From contig NC_089737.1 of NCBI RefSeq assembly GCF_035083965.1, forward strand, positions 13,629,029 through 13,693,028: a stretch of DNA of 64,000 nt. The letters run 5' to 3'. The number at the start of each line of letters is the position of its first letter. Positions within the stretch are counted from its first letter, which is position 1. Of this stretch, positions 36,301 through 47,359 are shown one piece after another. A model generated the notes under the pieces. It saw nothing but the letters and a program-made list of their open reading frames with translations, was not told where the DNA came from and did not search any database. Made by a program: the position numbers and the translations under genes. Source of the DNA: Branchiostoma lanceolatum (Eukaryota; Chordata; Leptocardii; Amphioxiformes; Branchiostomatidae).

Positions 36301-39300
36301 AGTGTCGAGAGTGGAAGGGAAAGACTGGAGGCGAGAGATTCTTAAACATATCCAAGCCTACAGGTCCACTCCGCAAGCAACTACGGGAGAAACTCCATAC
36401 AAGCTGATGTTTGGGAGAGAGATGAGATCTAAACTGCCAGAATTGCCAAGGGAACCAAAGCTGGTAAACGAAGAAGTGCGAGACCGAGACTTTGAGAGGA
36501 AAACCGCAGGGAAGGACTACGCTGATGCGAAAAGACAAGCGAAGGAAAGTAGTCTACAGCCGGGCGATCGTGTGTTGGTGAAGCAGGAGAAGAGAGACAA
36601 ATTCTCCACGCAATACGAAGCAACTCCATATGAAGTGATCGAACGAGACAGAGGGGAAGTCACAGTTCGTGACCCGGACGGGAAAGTGAAAAAGAGAAAC
36701 GTTTCCTTTATGAAGAAATACGTAGCGGAAGAGGCAGCGACAACGACAACGGGTGAAGAAACAACCTGTGAAGAAACTACGTGTGAGGAAATGTCAACAA
36801 CACCAGACAAGGAAGCAGAGACTGAAACAAAGACAGGCAGTTACGTAACGCGATCGGGGCGAGTGGTAAAACCGCCTGAGAGACTGAACTTATAATGAGT
36901 AGAAAAAACGAAGTAAACTCCACGATCCAGGAAAAGGATACGGACAATGAATACGGACAATGGACTGTCTAGTATAAATTTAAAGTTTGAAGCATAGTTG
37001 ATAATGCATGGAATTAACAAGTAGCAGTAATTGAGTAATGCATGAGTTTGATAGTCTATATACATTGTATAATGCATGTCTGAGGAAAGGAGGGATGTAG
37101 TGATGTGAAACATGTGATACTTTATATTGGCCACTCTAATCCTAGTAACTCTACACCGGATGCAGTCAAACCCTCCTACCAGATGTAGACGCAGTTGGCA
37201 ACAGAATACACTAGTGAGCAGACGTGCTTGTGTGTGTGTGCTCCTTGGGAAGCTTACAATCCCTAAAGCCAATTCAACAATGGGTTTCATCAAATGGTCT
37301 TTGGGCTTCCATACCTATAGGGTCTGTCAAAAAAGCTCTCTATACATTTGTATGTACCTTGTTCGTAGTATATTAGATTATTGTCCTGCGGTATTGTCTC
37401 CTCACACTCAAGAACTAATAGAAAGGATGGAGAATGTACAGAGGCGTGGAACCAAGTACACTCTCAATAATTCACTCGTACCATATTGTCAAATAGACGT
37501 GAAATACTAGATTTAGTTCATCTTTAAGTGCTTCTTAGGCTATTACGAAATAGACATCAACGATTACTTAACCTTTCCACACCCTTTCTTGAGAGATCAT
37601 TCTCTGGACAAATTGACCCTAATAAGATGTCATACAACGACCTCTAAGCACTCTATTTTCTCGAGAATTGTCCAAATAGGGAATACCCTCCCAGCATAAA
37701 TCAGACACCTCAGGCTAATTCCAGACTCATCAATCAAATGCTGTAAGCAAACATTACCTTTTTCTTCTGACCACACATTTCGACGTTCATGCTCATGGAT
37801 TAACTGTTGCATGGACAGTATGTTGATTTTGTACTTATGTCCTACTCAGAGACCATTCCTTTATTCAAGGTTACTGTAATAGGTACTGTTATCTGCACGT
37901 TTTTGCCCTGTTGTTATTCATTTATGTATTTTGTGCGGGGAGACAACTGGTACAAGTAGAGGGGATTTCGATCACCTGTTAACACTCTAGACTAGTTCTG
38001 AACAATACCACGTACCAATTCCTTCAGTGTCCAGTAGCACGATAGTGAAGTCCTTCCCCCGCATCACCTTGGTGCCCATCCAGATGCCAAACGTCTGGGG
38101 GTCCATGCGATGGCCAAGCTCGAATGCATCATTCGAACCCAGCAACCTAGAACACCGATGGTATTAAAAAGTATTTTTTGCCTGGTAAAGTCTTGCTATC
38201 GTAATTCACCTTCACCCTTCCTCTATTCAAACATCATAAAAAATCTAACAACCTAGCATCATTTTAAAATCCGCATGCCAAAGCAGATGCGTGTAGCGTC
38301 ATGTTTTTTTTTTGACGAGGATCAATTTTCATAGAGAACACAAATAAAATTTGTTAAATGGTACGTGAAGTTGATAAGTGAATTGACTTACAGATCATTG
38401 TAAAACCACTTATCAGCCGTTTTTACTTTTGTAAGATGGTCTGAGGTCAGAGGATGAAAATGAAAGTCAACGCGCCATTTTGATTTTCAAAGTGACGTCA
38501 GTTCATTAATATTCGGAGGTTCAGTCTTCTGGTTGGATAACACTTCGATTGTTGGGCATGGCTTTGTGATGTTGTACATATCACTATTAGTATCAAGTAG
38601 ATTAGTCCGGAATGGAGGAATAGTTTTAAAAAATACATTATCTTGTCCTGTTGAAATGGTTGGTTTACTACTAAACAAAAGGACTAAAATTATACATTTG
38701 TTCATCACGTTTGTCCGTGCCATTGTGGGTATCTACACTTTGATTAATGTTGGGAACAATGGGTTGCATTGCGTGTACTACGGAATTACAGTTCCCATGG
38801 TGTTTTTGCACCCATGGGGACCGAATCGTTTCTGCAATTGACGTCAGCAGTGTAGCCATAGCAATGTTTCGCCAATTTGTTCTGCAGGCTTTAACAATAA
38901 CAACGACTCGTAGACTATTTTTCTAGTGTGATCTTTAATGTTAAGGCTGATGAATTTCGAATTCAATGATACCATAAGGAGACCATAAGTCAAGTTAACT
39001 TAACTTAACTTAACTTACAACAAAAGTTGAATTACAGGGTAGAAATAAAAACATGTCCACCTCTTCCTTCCTTCTAAAACAGATAAAGCAATATCGCATG
39101 TGTGCATTCGGCCTTTACTGAAGAATGTTTGCACCAGATGACTACCAGCAAAAAAAGTTAAAATGGGAAATGACCATGTGTAGCAAGAAGAACTTTACGA
39201 CAAAATACTAGTTACACCAGTGATTTTGCTACCATATGCATGGCATCGTCAAATGTATCCTGGTCAATTTGTCCTAGAATTTAGTAAGTCTGACATTTCA

Positions 39301-39752
39301 TATTAAATGTGATATTACCTGGATAGGATGTAGCTTTTCCCACTCCGACAGGGGCCGCAGATTGAGATGACACTCACGGGCTCCTCTATCCCCTCCAGTA
39401 GGTCCAGGGCCTCGGGAACGATCCGCAGGCTCCCCCGGCGGACGCCCTGCACCTTCTCGACTTTACCAGTGGACACGTTGTACTTCAGATCGTTCGGTAG
39501 AATGAGTGGGATGGAGGAACCCAGGACGGCATCCCCACCTCCTTTCGGCTTCAGCTCCTCGACTTTAAACCCAAACTTGGAATGTAGCCCCGATATGTTT
39601 GCAGGAGAGGATGCATGTGACCCCGACATGTCTGAACGAGGCGATCTCTTGCGAATTGAAAAGCGACTGCGAGCATCCTGAAACCGAGCCTTAAACTCTT
39701 CTTCCTCCAAGCACTCTTCATGATAACGTCCGGTTGCTCCACTTTTAGCCAT
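30344..39752 (-). CDS. guanylate-binding-protein-like large GTPase
   Basis: Thirteen minus-strand exons: 39752-39319, 38146-38016, 34529-34409, 34218-34047, 33849-33594, 33439-33285, 33074-33010, 32427-32264, 31894-31726, 31579-31396, 31158-31000, 30829-30734, 30505-30344. Phases agree throughout and give about 755 residues. The GTPase domain begins after a roughly 125-residue Ser/Arg-rich leader unlike classical GBPs. G1 is GPCRSGKS (133-140), the switch I region has DPQTFGIWMG, G3 is DTEG (184-187), and the guanine-contact LLRD is at 261-264, the GBP/atlastin form of G4. The helical GBP middle domain follows. Residues about 618-735 are charged coiled coil. The end is Pro-rich with no CAAX box, so prenyl anchoring is not expected. 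GBPs self-assemble in interferon-type defence against intracellular microbes in vertebrates, and a defence role here is inference. Intron 2 holds an antisense gypsy element. Confidence 0.9.
32535..32750 (+). repeat. ATCTCCAT-hairpin dispersed repeat, copy 1
   Basis: It starts with ATTATCTCCATGAAAAATGG, has a (TG)-rich segment and CAGCATAACTCAAGAACCTC, then TAATGATATTTGGCATGTGG, and ends in GATTTTGGGCCCCCTGGTAT. The same order of blocks occurs at four other places in this window. It lies in intron 7 of the GBP-like gene. Confidence 0.8.
34605..36895 (+). CDS. gypsy-type pol fragment: partial RT, RNase H, integrase
   Basis: About 760 residues of open frame belong to the element. The frame happens to stay open upstream to 34457 through antisense GBP exon 3, but that part is not element protein. 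In order: the RT palm from the LMFG..SAP motif, with the catalytic box reading IADD where most elements have Y-x-D-D; RNase H with its four acidic residues (in VADAS, EKEA, ETDH and ADAL); an integrase zinc finger (HEGH...CKRCHGC); the DDE core (ADLLGP, TDNGPQF, NGEVERQ); and a C-terminal integrase domain ending in a Thr/Glu-rich tail. Because the N-terminal part of RT is missing, this copy cannot be autonomous. The lack of stops over 2.3 kb suggests a recent insertion. Confidence 0.92.
34605..37100 (+). mobile_element. 5'-truncated Ty3/gypsy-type LTR retrotransposon
   Basis: The element lies in intron 2 of the GBP-like gene, opposite to its transcription. Its left edge cuts into the reverse transcriptase, so gag, protease and the start of RT are absent. 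Coding sequence is open to 36895. A purine-rich tract (37081-37094, GAGGAAAGGAGGGA), followed by TGTAGTGATG, is a plausible polypurine tract and start of a 3' LTR. The LTR end is not resolved. No 5' LTR was found. The left junction is about 75 bases from the splice acceptor of GBP exon 3, which stays intact. Confidence 0.9.
37335..37650 (+). pseudogene. remnant of non-LTR retrotransposon reverse transcriptase
   Basis: A degenerate frame reads roughly SILDYCPAVLSPHTQELIER followed by MENVQRRGTKYTLN, the pattern of the C-terminal thumb region of LINE-type reverse transcriptases. Stops and frame changes follow. It lies in intron 2 of the GBP-like gene, downstream of the gypsy element. Confidence 0.65.
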
Positions 39753-39759
39753 AGCTGAG

Positions 39760-41110
39760 ACAGGGAACGCCAACGGTCTCGGTTTGTATAGTGACTGTCC
39801 CAAAGAGATTTTCAGCGACGTCCTCACTGCATGGACGCTTTTACCTTTGTGAGACTGTATCAAAGCAGTTGATGAAAGTGAAAGTTGATTTGGTACATCA
39901 CGTCAGTCATTTGCATACGAAGTTTCGGTCGTCTCGGGGTTTGAGCTTGTGTTAGTCAACATATCGCCATTGATTGTTTTCATTAAAAGCAATAATGACC
40001 CCTCTTTTGAAATTCGCTGGTTATAGCCTTTTTGATTCGTCAGAAGGGTTGCTAATCGAGAGATTCGGCAGTCTGCGGCTAGTGGTCGGGATGGTTGGGA
40101 GTAAGTTAGAAAGCATCTGGGCTCAGTCAAGGGTGGTTAGGACATATGGTCGTCCCAAAAATATAGGCGTGGCCTAAAACTGGTCGGACTGCTCCCGACC
40201 ATCCGGCAACTTTGGTCGGTTACTGTGGTGGGCAAGTTCCGCTATGCGTAACCGGGGCTTAACAGGGGCTTTAAATAGTTGTTGAACTCCATATTCTGGT
40301 TCCGCCACTGACGACAGACGGCAGATAATGCTTGAAACGTCTGACCATAATATTTGTCGTGGCTTTTGACGTATACGGATATGTGTTTTCCCCAGAAATG
40401 TTGATTTTGTGTATTCAAACTTCAAAGTGATCATACTTATATACCTGTTCTCCATTGTGTTTGTTATTATTGTTCACGGGAGACCAGCGCATCACCATCT
40501 TGCATCCTAAGCACGTCGAATGATGTTGGGGATGATGATCGTTCACAAGTACAATCGGTTGTGTCTTCAAACATATTCTAGGTATAGGATATTCTTGACC
40601 ATGCGTGACAGTTGTCTAAGTTGTATGTGACACATGTAACAGATGGAGCAAGTGAGTTCTGTCCCAGGGGGAAACTTGTATCCCAAAGGGAGCGTGACAA
40701 AAATACTCCACACATCTGTCACATGCCATCAGGTACTCACTTTATAATGCACAATTTGAATACATATAGAGAAAGGTAATATACATGCTTGAACAAGATC
40801 ACATCCACAGGAAAATACAAGAACCAAATTGATATAACAACATGCGAACTCGGTGAAGGTATTCATTTTCTTTGGTGGAGAGAGGATTTCCGTATGTGCC
40901 ATGTTGCCCGCTTCTCTATTCAATAAATTTTACCTCTTTTCTCGTTTTGCGTCCGATGGTTCTACAGTGAATGACGAAACAGAATTGCATTGAAGCATAA
41001 TTTTCTCTTAAGAATTTATCTTTTAAACATCTGACATTTCTAATGCGTTTTGAGAAGGAAAACCTAATATTCTTCCAACAGGCCTAGAAAGACATGCTTA
41101 GAAAGATATA
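39760..41110. other. intergenic: 5' flank of the GBP-like gene
   Basis: It separates the GBP-like gene from the palindromic receptor region. The short open frames lack coding character, and no repeat family recognised elsewhere in the window is evident. Confidence 0.4.
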
Positions 41111-41113
41111 GGC

Positions 41114-41437
41114 CTAGGAAGAGCTAGGGGAATTTCCCCGTGCAATGAACCTGCACATAGTGCCTGTCTTCTCCGCCACGAGCTCTTCATTGAGCTTAAG
41201 TGGTTCGAGATCATTTTCACTTTCACAATATGAACGTGTTGCTCTTTTTAGCACAATACATCGTATGAATAATTCATCGGTTTCAGGTGCGTAAATGGTA
41301 TTGCTATTTTGCACGTTACACTGATCATATTGTGTGACTGCATTATATCTACATGGCAATCTTGGAGTGTATGGGAGAGGGCAACTAACTATTGAAGGCA
41401 TGACATCAAGTAAATTGGTGTTCCCAGAAAATATCAT
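41114..41437 (-). CDS. hypothetical short reading frame downstream of LRR-Ig receptor A
   Basis: A 107-residue frame with an ATG start and mixed composition (seven Cys, charged residues, no simple repeats). It lies about 300 bases beyond the stop of receptor A on the same strand, so it may simply be 3' untranslated sequence. No acceptor, signal peptide or known domain was recognised. No matching frame was seen downstream of receptor B. Confidence 0.2.
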   Translation of the reverse strand: MIFSGNTNLLDVMPSIVSCPLPYTPRLPCRYNAVTQYDQCNVQNSNTIYAPETDELFIRCIVLKRATRSYCESENDLEPLKLNEELVAEKTGTMCRFIARGNSPSSS

Positions 41438-41734
41438 TCATTCAGAAGGCAATTTTACCAAAACATATCTGTACATTACAAGCCAAGAATGCCCCCATCT
41501 GTCTACAATTATTACTTGCTCAAAATTAGCAATTTTTCTCTAAATTCTTCTGTAAATATTGTGGCAAATGCTTGAGTGTTCATTGTTCATTAGAGCCAAG
41601 GAGTAACGTTAACGTTTTAGGTCTTTCTCATTATCAAGCTCTATATGGCCTACGCCATGTTGGGTTATGTACAGTGCTGTTTACTAGTAATCATACCCAC
41701 ACGACGGAAGAAGACCTTGATCCACCCTAGTTTG

Positions 41735-43972
41735 CTATTCTGGAGAATTGTCTGTTTCTGGAAATGTTACATAAACATCGTCTGAAATGTCATCATCGTC
41801 AGATGCCCTGTCCTCTAAAGGTTCTCTGCTTGCGCTATGGGCGCTTCTCACTTTCATATCATTGTCATAATGTCCTTCTTCTTCTACACTACATGAACTT
41901 TCGACTGTTTGGTCATCGCACTTGTTTCTTGTTCTATTGGGGAGGTGCCCAACCCTCCTGTGTTTATCAATGTCAAAATGTGCAACGTTTTGGATACCGG
42001 CCTTGGATACTTCATCCATTGATGGAACAGATTCAATTTCTGGGATTGTCTCGTATCCATGGTGACGAAAATCTTCATTTTTATATTGGCCTTCCATTGC
42101 TGAGTTTGCAGCAGAAGATTGGTCTGCGTTTTCATGTCGTTCTCCCGTAGTTGTGCCTATATCAGAGAACTGGTCATCATTTTCATAAAACTGGTCATTA
42201 TTTTCATAAAACTGGTCATTATTTTCATAATGTCCTCTTGTGGTTTTGCCTGTGCCAGAAAACTGGTCATTATCGTTATAATGACCTTCTCTAGTTCTGT
42301 CTGTATCAGAAAACTGGTCATCATTTTCGTAAAACTGGTCATTATTTTCATAATGCCCTTCCCTATTTCTGTCTTTATCATAACATTGGTCAATATTTTC
42401 ATAATGCCCTTCCATATTTCTGTCTTTAGCAGAAAACTGGTCATTATTTTCATAAAACTGGTCATCATTTTCATACAACTGTTCATCATTTTCATATTGT
42501 CCTTCTCTGGTGGTGTCAGCATCAGAGGGTTGGTCATCATTTTTATTGCTCCTTGCAGTATTGCCATGAGCCTCTCTTTGCTTATGTCTGACTAAATCTA
42601 TATCATACTTTCTGACACAGAAAACAACAGCCATGACAAAAGCACAGCCCATACCGATTACTGATCCTATGAGCATGTTGACGAGAAGCCCCTTTGTTGA
42701 TAGGCCAGGATTCTGACTTCCAAGGAGTATTAGAAATGTTCCGTTGTCGCGTGTGGGGACAATCGAGTTTTCTGGTATTGTGTTGTTTTCTTCCATTGTT
42801 CCACTTGAGGGTGTAACACGTAATTCAGCACCAAGGACAGTAAGTAAAGCGGATGCTTGTGCACTTCGTGTGTGATTGGCTGCCACTGTACAAGTATATA
42901 CGCCGGATGCGTTATCATCAGCCACAACAACCTCCAAAACTGAGCAACACACCTTTTTTAACTCCAATCTTACCAGAGACGAACCTTTACACGACGTATT
43001 GCTTGCACGAGTGTAGTTTTTAAAGTACACGTAACTTGGTGGTGTGTCCTCACCGTTTGGTAGAGTCCAGGAGAAAGTCAAATCTTCCTCACAATTTGCT
43101 TGGCAGTTGAGAGAAATGCTCTCTCCAACATGAACACTCTGATTATAGGGCACAACCACAACCTCAGGCGAATCGCAAACCAGGTTTTTCTGAGGGATTC
43201 TCCACAGACTCATTTGCCCAGTGTCATCAGAGATGCACGGGATTTCCCAGTTACCCAGAGCATTTTTCATAACCCACAGCTTGACTTCGTTCAGCCTGCA
43301 GTCACAGCGAATTTTGTTTCCTGCCAGTTTGATGTGAAAATTTCTCTTCAGGCCAATTACATCTCGGTTCAATACGGTTGTGATCATATTATTACACAGG
43401 TTGAGCTTGCGGATGTTTTTCAGGAACCCGATTTTGGGAGGGATTCGAGAAAGACAGTTACCCTCCAGGTCAACGATAAACAAATTGTCTAGTCCAACGA
43501 AAACACTTTCATCGACGGAATGGATCCGGTTTCGTTGTAGACGCAAGCTTTTAAGCTGACTCATCCCCTTGAATGTCCCAGCTTCCAACTTTGTAAGTTT
43601 GTTATAACTGATATCAAGAAAGGATGTGCTGGACATGGCTTCGAAAGACCTTCCTTCTATGCTCACTATATTGCTTGTAGACATCCGTAAAACACGTAAC
43701 TGCGTCAGGGAGGGGAAGTCCCCAATCCTGATGGTTGTGTTTATTTGTGACTGGATTATCAGGGTTTTTGCAGCTGATAGAACAGGTGTTGGAAAATGAT
43801 GAAGAAATTCGCTGGCTGAACAGTAGAGTTGAAATGGCGGATCGCCCGTGCATGAACACTGGGTCTGCACAGGGCACGTCTCGGATCTGTTACAAGTTAC
43901 TGACACACCACATGTTATAATCAGTACAAAAAAAAAAAAAAAAGCACTTTTTTTACACGTTGGCTTTGCCAT
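41735..43972 (-). CDS. single-exon LRR-Ig transmembrane receptor A with multi-YEN cytoplasmic tail
   Basis: An intronless 745-residue type I membrane protein. Order: signal peptide with a Phe run (residues 11-15) encoded by a homopolymer; LRR N-cap (about 33-52); about five LRRs (about 90-210); LRR C-cap (CDCRL...C, about 222-266); one Ig-like domain (about 280-378, CQANC...YTCTV); stalk; one membrane span (about 429-453); and a 290-residue acidic tail. The tail holds nine Tyr-Glu-Asn motifs, mostly as YENDDQF/YENNDQF heptads, plus YKN, YDN and a C-terminal YVTF. Tyr-x-Asn is the classical Grb2-type SH2 recognition pattern. Amphioxus is known for many LRR-Ig proteins thought to act in recognition or adhesion, and ligand and signalling here are inference. 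Receptor B is its inverted duplicate. Confidence 0.95.
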   Translation of the reverse strand: MAKPTCKKSAFFFFFVLIITCGVSVTCNRSETCPVQTQCSCTGDPPFQLYCSASEFLHHFPTPVLSAAKTLIIQSQINTTIRIGDFPSLTQLRVLRMSTSNIVSIEGRSFEAMSSTSFLDISYNKLTKLEAGTFKGMSQLKSLRLQRNRIHSVDESVFVGLDNLFIVDLEGNCLSRIPPKIGFLKNIRKLNLCNNMITTVLNRDVIGLKRNFHIKLAGNKIRCDCRLNEVKLWVMKNALGNWEIPCISDDTGQMSLWRIPQKNLVCDSPEVVVVPYNQSVHVGESISLNCQANCEEDLTFSWTLPNGEDTPPSYVYFKNYTRASNTSCKGSSLVRLELKKVCCSVLEVVVADDNASGVYTCTVAANHTRSAQASALLTVLGAELRVTPSSGTMEENNTIPENSIVPTRDNGTFLILLGSQNPGLSTKGLLVNMLIGSVIGMGCAFVMAVVFCVRKYDIDLVRHKQREAHGNTARSNKNDDQPSDADTTREGQYENDEQLYENDDQFYENNDQFSAKDRNMEGHYENIDQCYDKDRNREGHYENNDQFYENDDQFSDTDRTREGHYNDNDQFSGTGKTTRGHYENNDQFYENNDQFYENDDQFSDIGTTTGERHENADQSSAANSAMEGQYKNEDFRHHGYETIPEIESVPSMDEVSKAGIQNVAHFDIDKHRRVGHLPNRTRNKCDDQTVESSCSVEEEGHYDNDMKVRSAHSASREPLEDRASDDDDISDDVYVTFPETDNSPE

Positions 43973-44784
43973 GTTTTAGAACTTTGCCCCTCTTTCTTAC
44001 TTACTTTCTTGAAAATAAGATTACAGAGAGGAATGAAAACAGATGTCCCAAATCGAGGCTAAATCATGGCGAGTCACACATGGGTTTTTGTTTTTGTTTC
44101 GTATAGTCGCCTTTAGGAGTTACAGTAACACACCAGTTATCTGTATCTGTATAGCCGGTATAACCGCCCTTCGGAGTAACACGCCAGCTTCGCAGGCACG
44201 CGGTGCGGCAGCAGCTGGTTTATAGTACACTGAACCTGACACACCTAATTAATCTTTGCACATCTAGCCCCAAGCGTTGTTCAAAGCTATCCAGTCCCTA
44301 CTGTAATTGGTGATAACGAATCACACTCTACGATAGTTCTAGGAAAATCAATCTCAGGTTTGTAACTCTGGTACTGGCTATTTCTTGTTCTTTCTTTGAG
44401 CTGGTATTAGATAGTAGGTACGTCCTCCGTTTTGTCTAGTTAGTTCAGCTCACAAAGAATAAATAAAGTGAAAGTTTAGTCTGTGACGATTTGAAAATAT
44501 CTGTTGCACGTTGAAAAATTAAGCCTACTCCTACAGGTACTTCACCTCTCTTGCTGTTGTCTTCTAGGTGATGATATCCGCAATGACGCCTCCAGGAGTA
44601 GATATACAAGGGCACGACCCGCTCCGAACCCTTTTCGACCTTCTCTTCGGTTCAGTGAAAGATGCCGTTTGAAGACCGTTGTTTATTTGCTACGAGATGC
44701 TGTCTCTCTGTAGCCTTATCTTCACCTAGTAATTGTATCTAGTACCTGCATGGAGTCCAGGTCTAACCAGTAGTACAGTACTCA

Positions 44785-45100
44785 AGCAAAACAACTCGAG
44801 AACATCCAGCGCCGGGCATGCCGCACAATTCTAGGTCAACATTACATCTCTTACTCAGAAGCCTGTACTCAACTCAACCTCCCCACACTGGAGTACAGAC
44901 GAGAACAGCTACAGGAAGTTTAAAGGCGCGGACTTTTAAACTCTACCGCCTACCGGGATTGGCTCCCCTTGCCTCGTGGAGAGATCAGCGGACGCCAGAC
45001 CAGAACATGCAACAACCTGGACACAATCTTTGGTTTTCATAATAGCTGTATCCCATATATCGTCAGACTGTTAAATCCCTCGCTCTACTAGACAATAAGC
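44785..45100 (+). pseudogene. LINE reverse-transcriptase C-terminal fragment
   Basis: The frame reads LENIQRRACRTILGQHYISY and continues with a TLEYRREQL motif, the familiar end of many non-LTR reverse transcriptases. It then hits a stop, and the rest is broken. There is no 5' part. Confidence 0.75.
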
Positions 45101-45244
45101 GCACCTGCATATGAATGCAGTCTGTACTCTGTGACCTTCGTCCGAGTTCTTCTCAGTACGTTTAGCACGATCACACCTAGTGCAATAGTAGCTTTCAACT
45201 AACTTAGATTTTTAAATGTAAACGTATATTTAACTACACTTATA

Positions 45245-45580
45245 TTATTATCTCCATGAAAAAATACTTTTTCATGGGGATATTGTTTTGCATGCGTTTG
45301 TGTGTGTGTTATCCTGTGTGTATGTTTGTGTCACCGGACGCTTAAAATCAGCATAACTGAAGAACGTGTGGATGGATTGTAATGATATTTGGTATGTGGG
45401 TAGGTGCTGGAAGGAGAAAGGTCAAGGTCAATTTTGGGCCCCCTGGTATGTGTCACTGGAACTGCAATGGCGTATTTGTAAAAAATTTCCAACGAGAATA
45501 ACTGAAGACAGGAACGACAGATTTTCATGTTATTTGGTATGCAGGTGGGTTGGACAGAGATGTACAAACTGAAGTGCTAA
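45245..45580 (+). repeat. ATCTCCAT-hairpin dispersed repeat, copy 2
   Basis: Same block order as the 32.5 kb copy: ATTATCTCCATGAAAAA with an inverted ATGGGGATAT, a TG-rich stretch, CAGCATAACTGAAGAACGTG, TAATGATATTTGGTATGTGG and TTTTGGGCCCCCTGGTATGT. It then adds a second AATAACTGAAGA...TTATTTGGTATGCAGG block. Confidence 0.75.
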
Positions 45581-46482
45581 TTATGCAAATTTGGACCAAA
45601 TTTGCATAAGTAATGAGGATTATCTACTCCTCCATTGTGGGTATGTGCTTTGAGGTCGCATCTGTCGAATCTGTTGGTCTCTTATCTAGGACAAGGGCCT
45701 CATTTGCATAATTTATACATAAACTTGTATTTTCCTTGCTGAAAAAGCTACGGATGTCATATTTCAGATGTAGGTACCTTTAGAGAAGGTGAATACACCT
45801 GTCATTAAAATATACTAATGCTGACCTCATTTGCATAATCTAGGTATAACCTTGTATTTCCCTTACTACAAAGGCTACGGATTTCATACTTGACATGTAG
45901 GTACCTCTAGGAAAGGTCAGAAAACCTGACCATAAATTATGCTAATAAGGGGTGTATGCATAATGTATCCATATCCCTTACCATAAAAAGGTACGGATGA
46001 TATTTTTCAGATGTAGGTACCTGATTAGGAAATGTGAACACACATGACCATACATTATGCTTATGCAGACCTCGTTTGCATAATCTATGCAGAAACTTCA
46101 GAATTCCCTTACACTACAGTAAATGCTAAGGTCGTCATATTTGAGGTGTAGGTAATGGGAGGGGAATATCCTGCATTTTTCCGAAAATGTTGCCTTTCTA
46201 GTTTCTACTACGTGGATACCCTCTACACATAAAACAAAACAACCAGCGGCAACAACAGATACAACATGTAACTAGGGCAAATAAAACACATCATATATAA
46301 AAACAAATTTCATGAAGATTTTGGGTCTTCGGACTCTTGTTTATATATGTATCAGTATTGCGTAATGTTAACGTGCTTACTGCATTATTTGTTGTGATGT
46401 CCGTTCGTCAATCCAGCCATATACTGGTATATGGCTGCAAGCTGTTGGACAAGTGACAATTTTGACAATAAACCATTATTAA

Positions 46483-46640
46483 ATCCCTATAGCTCAACTG
46501 GTAGCAGCCTCAAAATTGAGCTCCTGATTCCAATTAGTTCATAACTGGGAGACTCCGGTTCAATCCTGGGCCGGACATCTCGATTGGGGTTGCACTCGTC
46601 TTTTGGCAGGGACTTACATGAAAATGGGGGTCCCGTGTTC
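46483..46640 (+). mobile_element. tRNA-derived SINE, copy 1
   Basis: The head has an A-box-like TAGCTCAACTGG and, about 65 bases on, a B-box-like GGTTCAATCC, as in RNA polymerase III promoters of tRNA-derived SINEs. A shared body (CGATTGGGGTTGCACTCGTC, TTTTGGCAGGGAC) follows. Inverted copies lie at about 47360-47505 and 58690-58892. Confidence 0.7.
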
Positions 46641-47359
46641 AAGGAGCTGTCTCAAGCACGTCAAAGGGGAAGGACTAGCAACCCCTCCCTGTGAAAAAAT
46701 ATACCCTGCTACTGAAACAGCAAGGAAACTTGCTTCCCTGTGTGTCACGTTGCACTACATGGGTCTGAACGAATGGATACTTGTCTGGTAATTGTCTGGT
46801 GTGCTCAGGATATTTTTTTGAATTAAATATACTGACATCCGTGTACGGGATGTGAACCACGTGGCAAGTGCCCCTGTTTTCGACCTCGGGCATATAACTG
46901 GGTGTTGTTTTGTAAGGACTGTTCCAAAGTAAGTGGGGGTCCGTTTGAGACAATTAAAAGAAATAAATGATATCTAAAGATGATAAAAACATAAATCTGA
47001 CTAAAAATGTCATTTAGTTCTAGTAACTGTGGCTTGAACAGACCCCCTGTTTGGATCAGTGCTTACAGAACTACACCCAATTATATGTCTGATGCTCGAG
47101 GTCAAAGACGGGCACAGGTAGTCATTCACGTGGGTTACATCCTCTACACGGATGTCAGTTACGTTACATTAATAAAACATATTTTAAAGATAATACAGTG
47201 AATTGAGCACACCAGACAACTGTTGGTACTCGTTCGTTCAGTCTCTTGTAGTGCCTTGTGACACAGGGCAGCAATTCTAGTGGCAGGGTATATTTCTACA
47301 GGGAGTGGTTGCTAGTCCTCCTCTTTAGTGTGCTGGATGCAGCTTCTCGAACACTGGAC

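Larger units (their letters stand above)
44737..46482. mobile_element. insertion in the left palindrome arm, made of repeats
   Basis: At 44737 the left arm stops matching the right arm (which reads on at about 47515), and the match resumes at 46483. The inserted part holds a LINE reverse-transcriptase fragment (about 44785-45100), an ATCTCCAT-type repeat (45245-45580) and AT-rich direct repeats of about 100-140 bases (about 45640-46190, with recurring CATTTGCATAATCTA and GATGTAGGTACCT). It postdates the inverted duplication, or was lost from the other arm. Confidence 0.65.
41735..46985. repeat. left arm of large imperfect palindrome
   Basis: From about 46985 leftwards, this arm mirrors the sequence from about 46990 rightwards: SINE-bearing spacer (46483-46985), then promoter-like flank (about 43980-44735), then receptor A. 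A segment of about 1.75 kb (44737-46482) has no counterpart in the right arm and interrupts the match. The left end of the arm beyond the gene was not determined. Confidence 0.8.
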
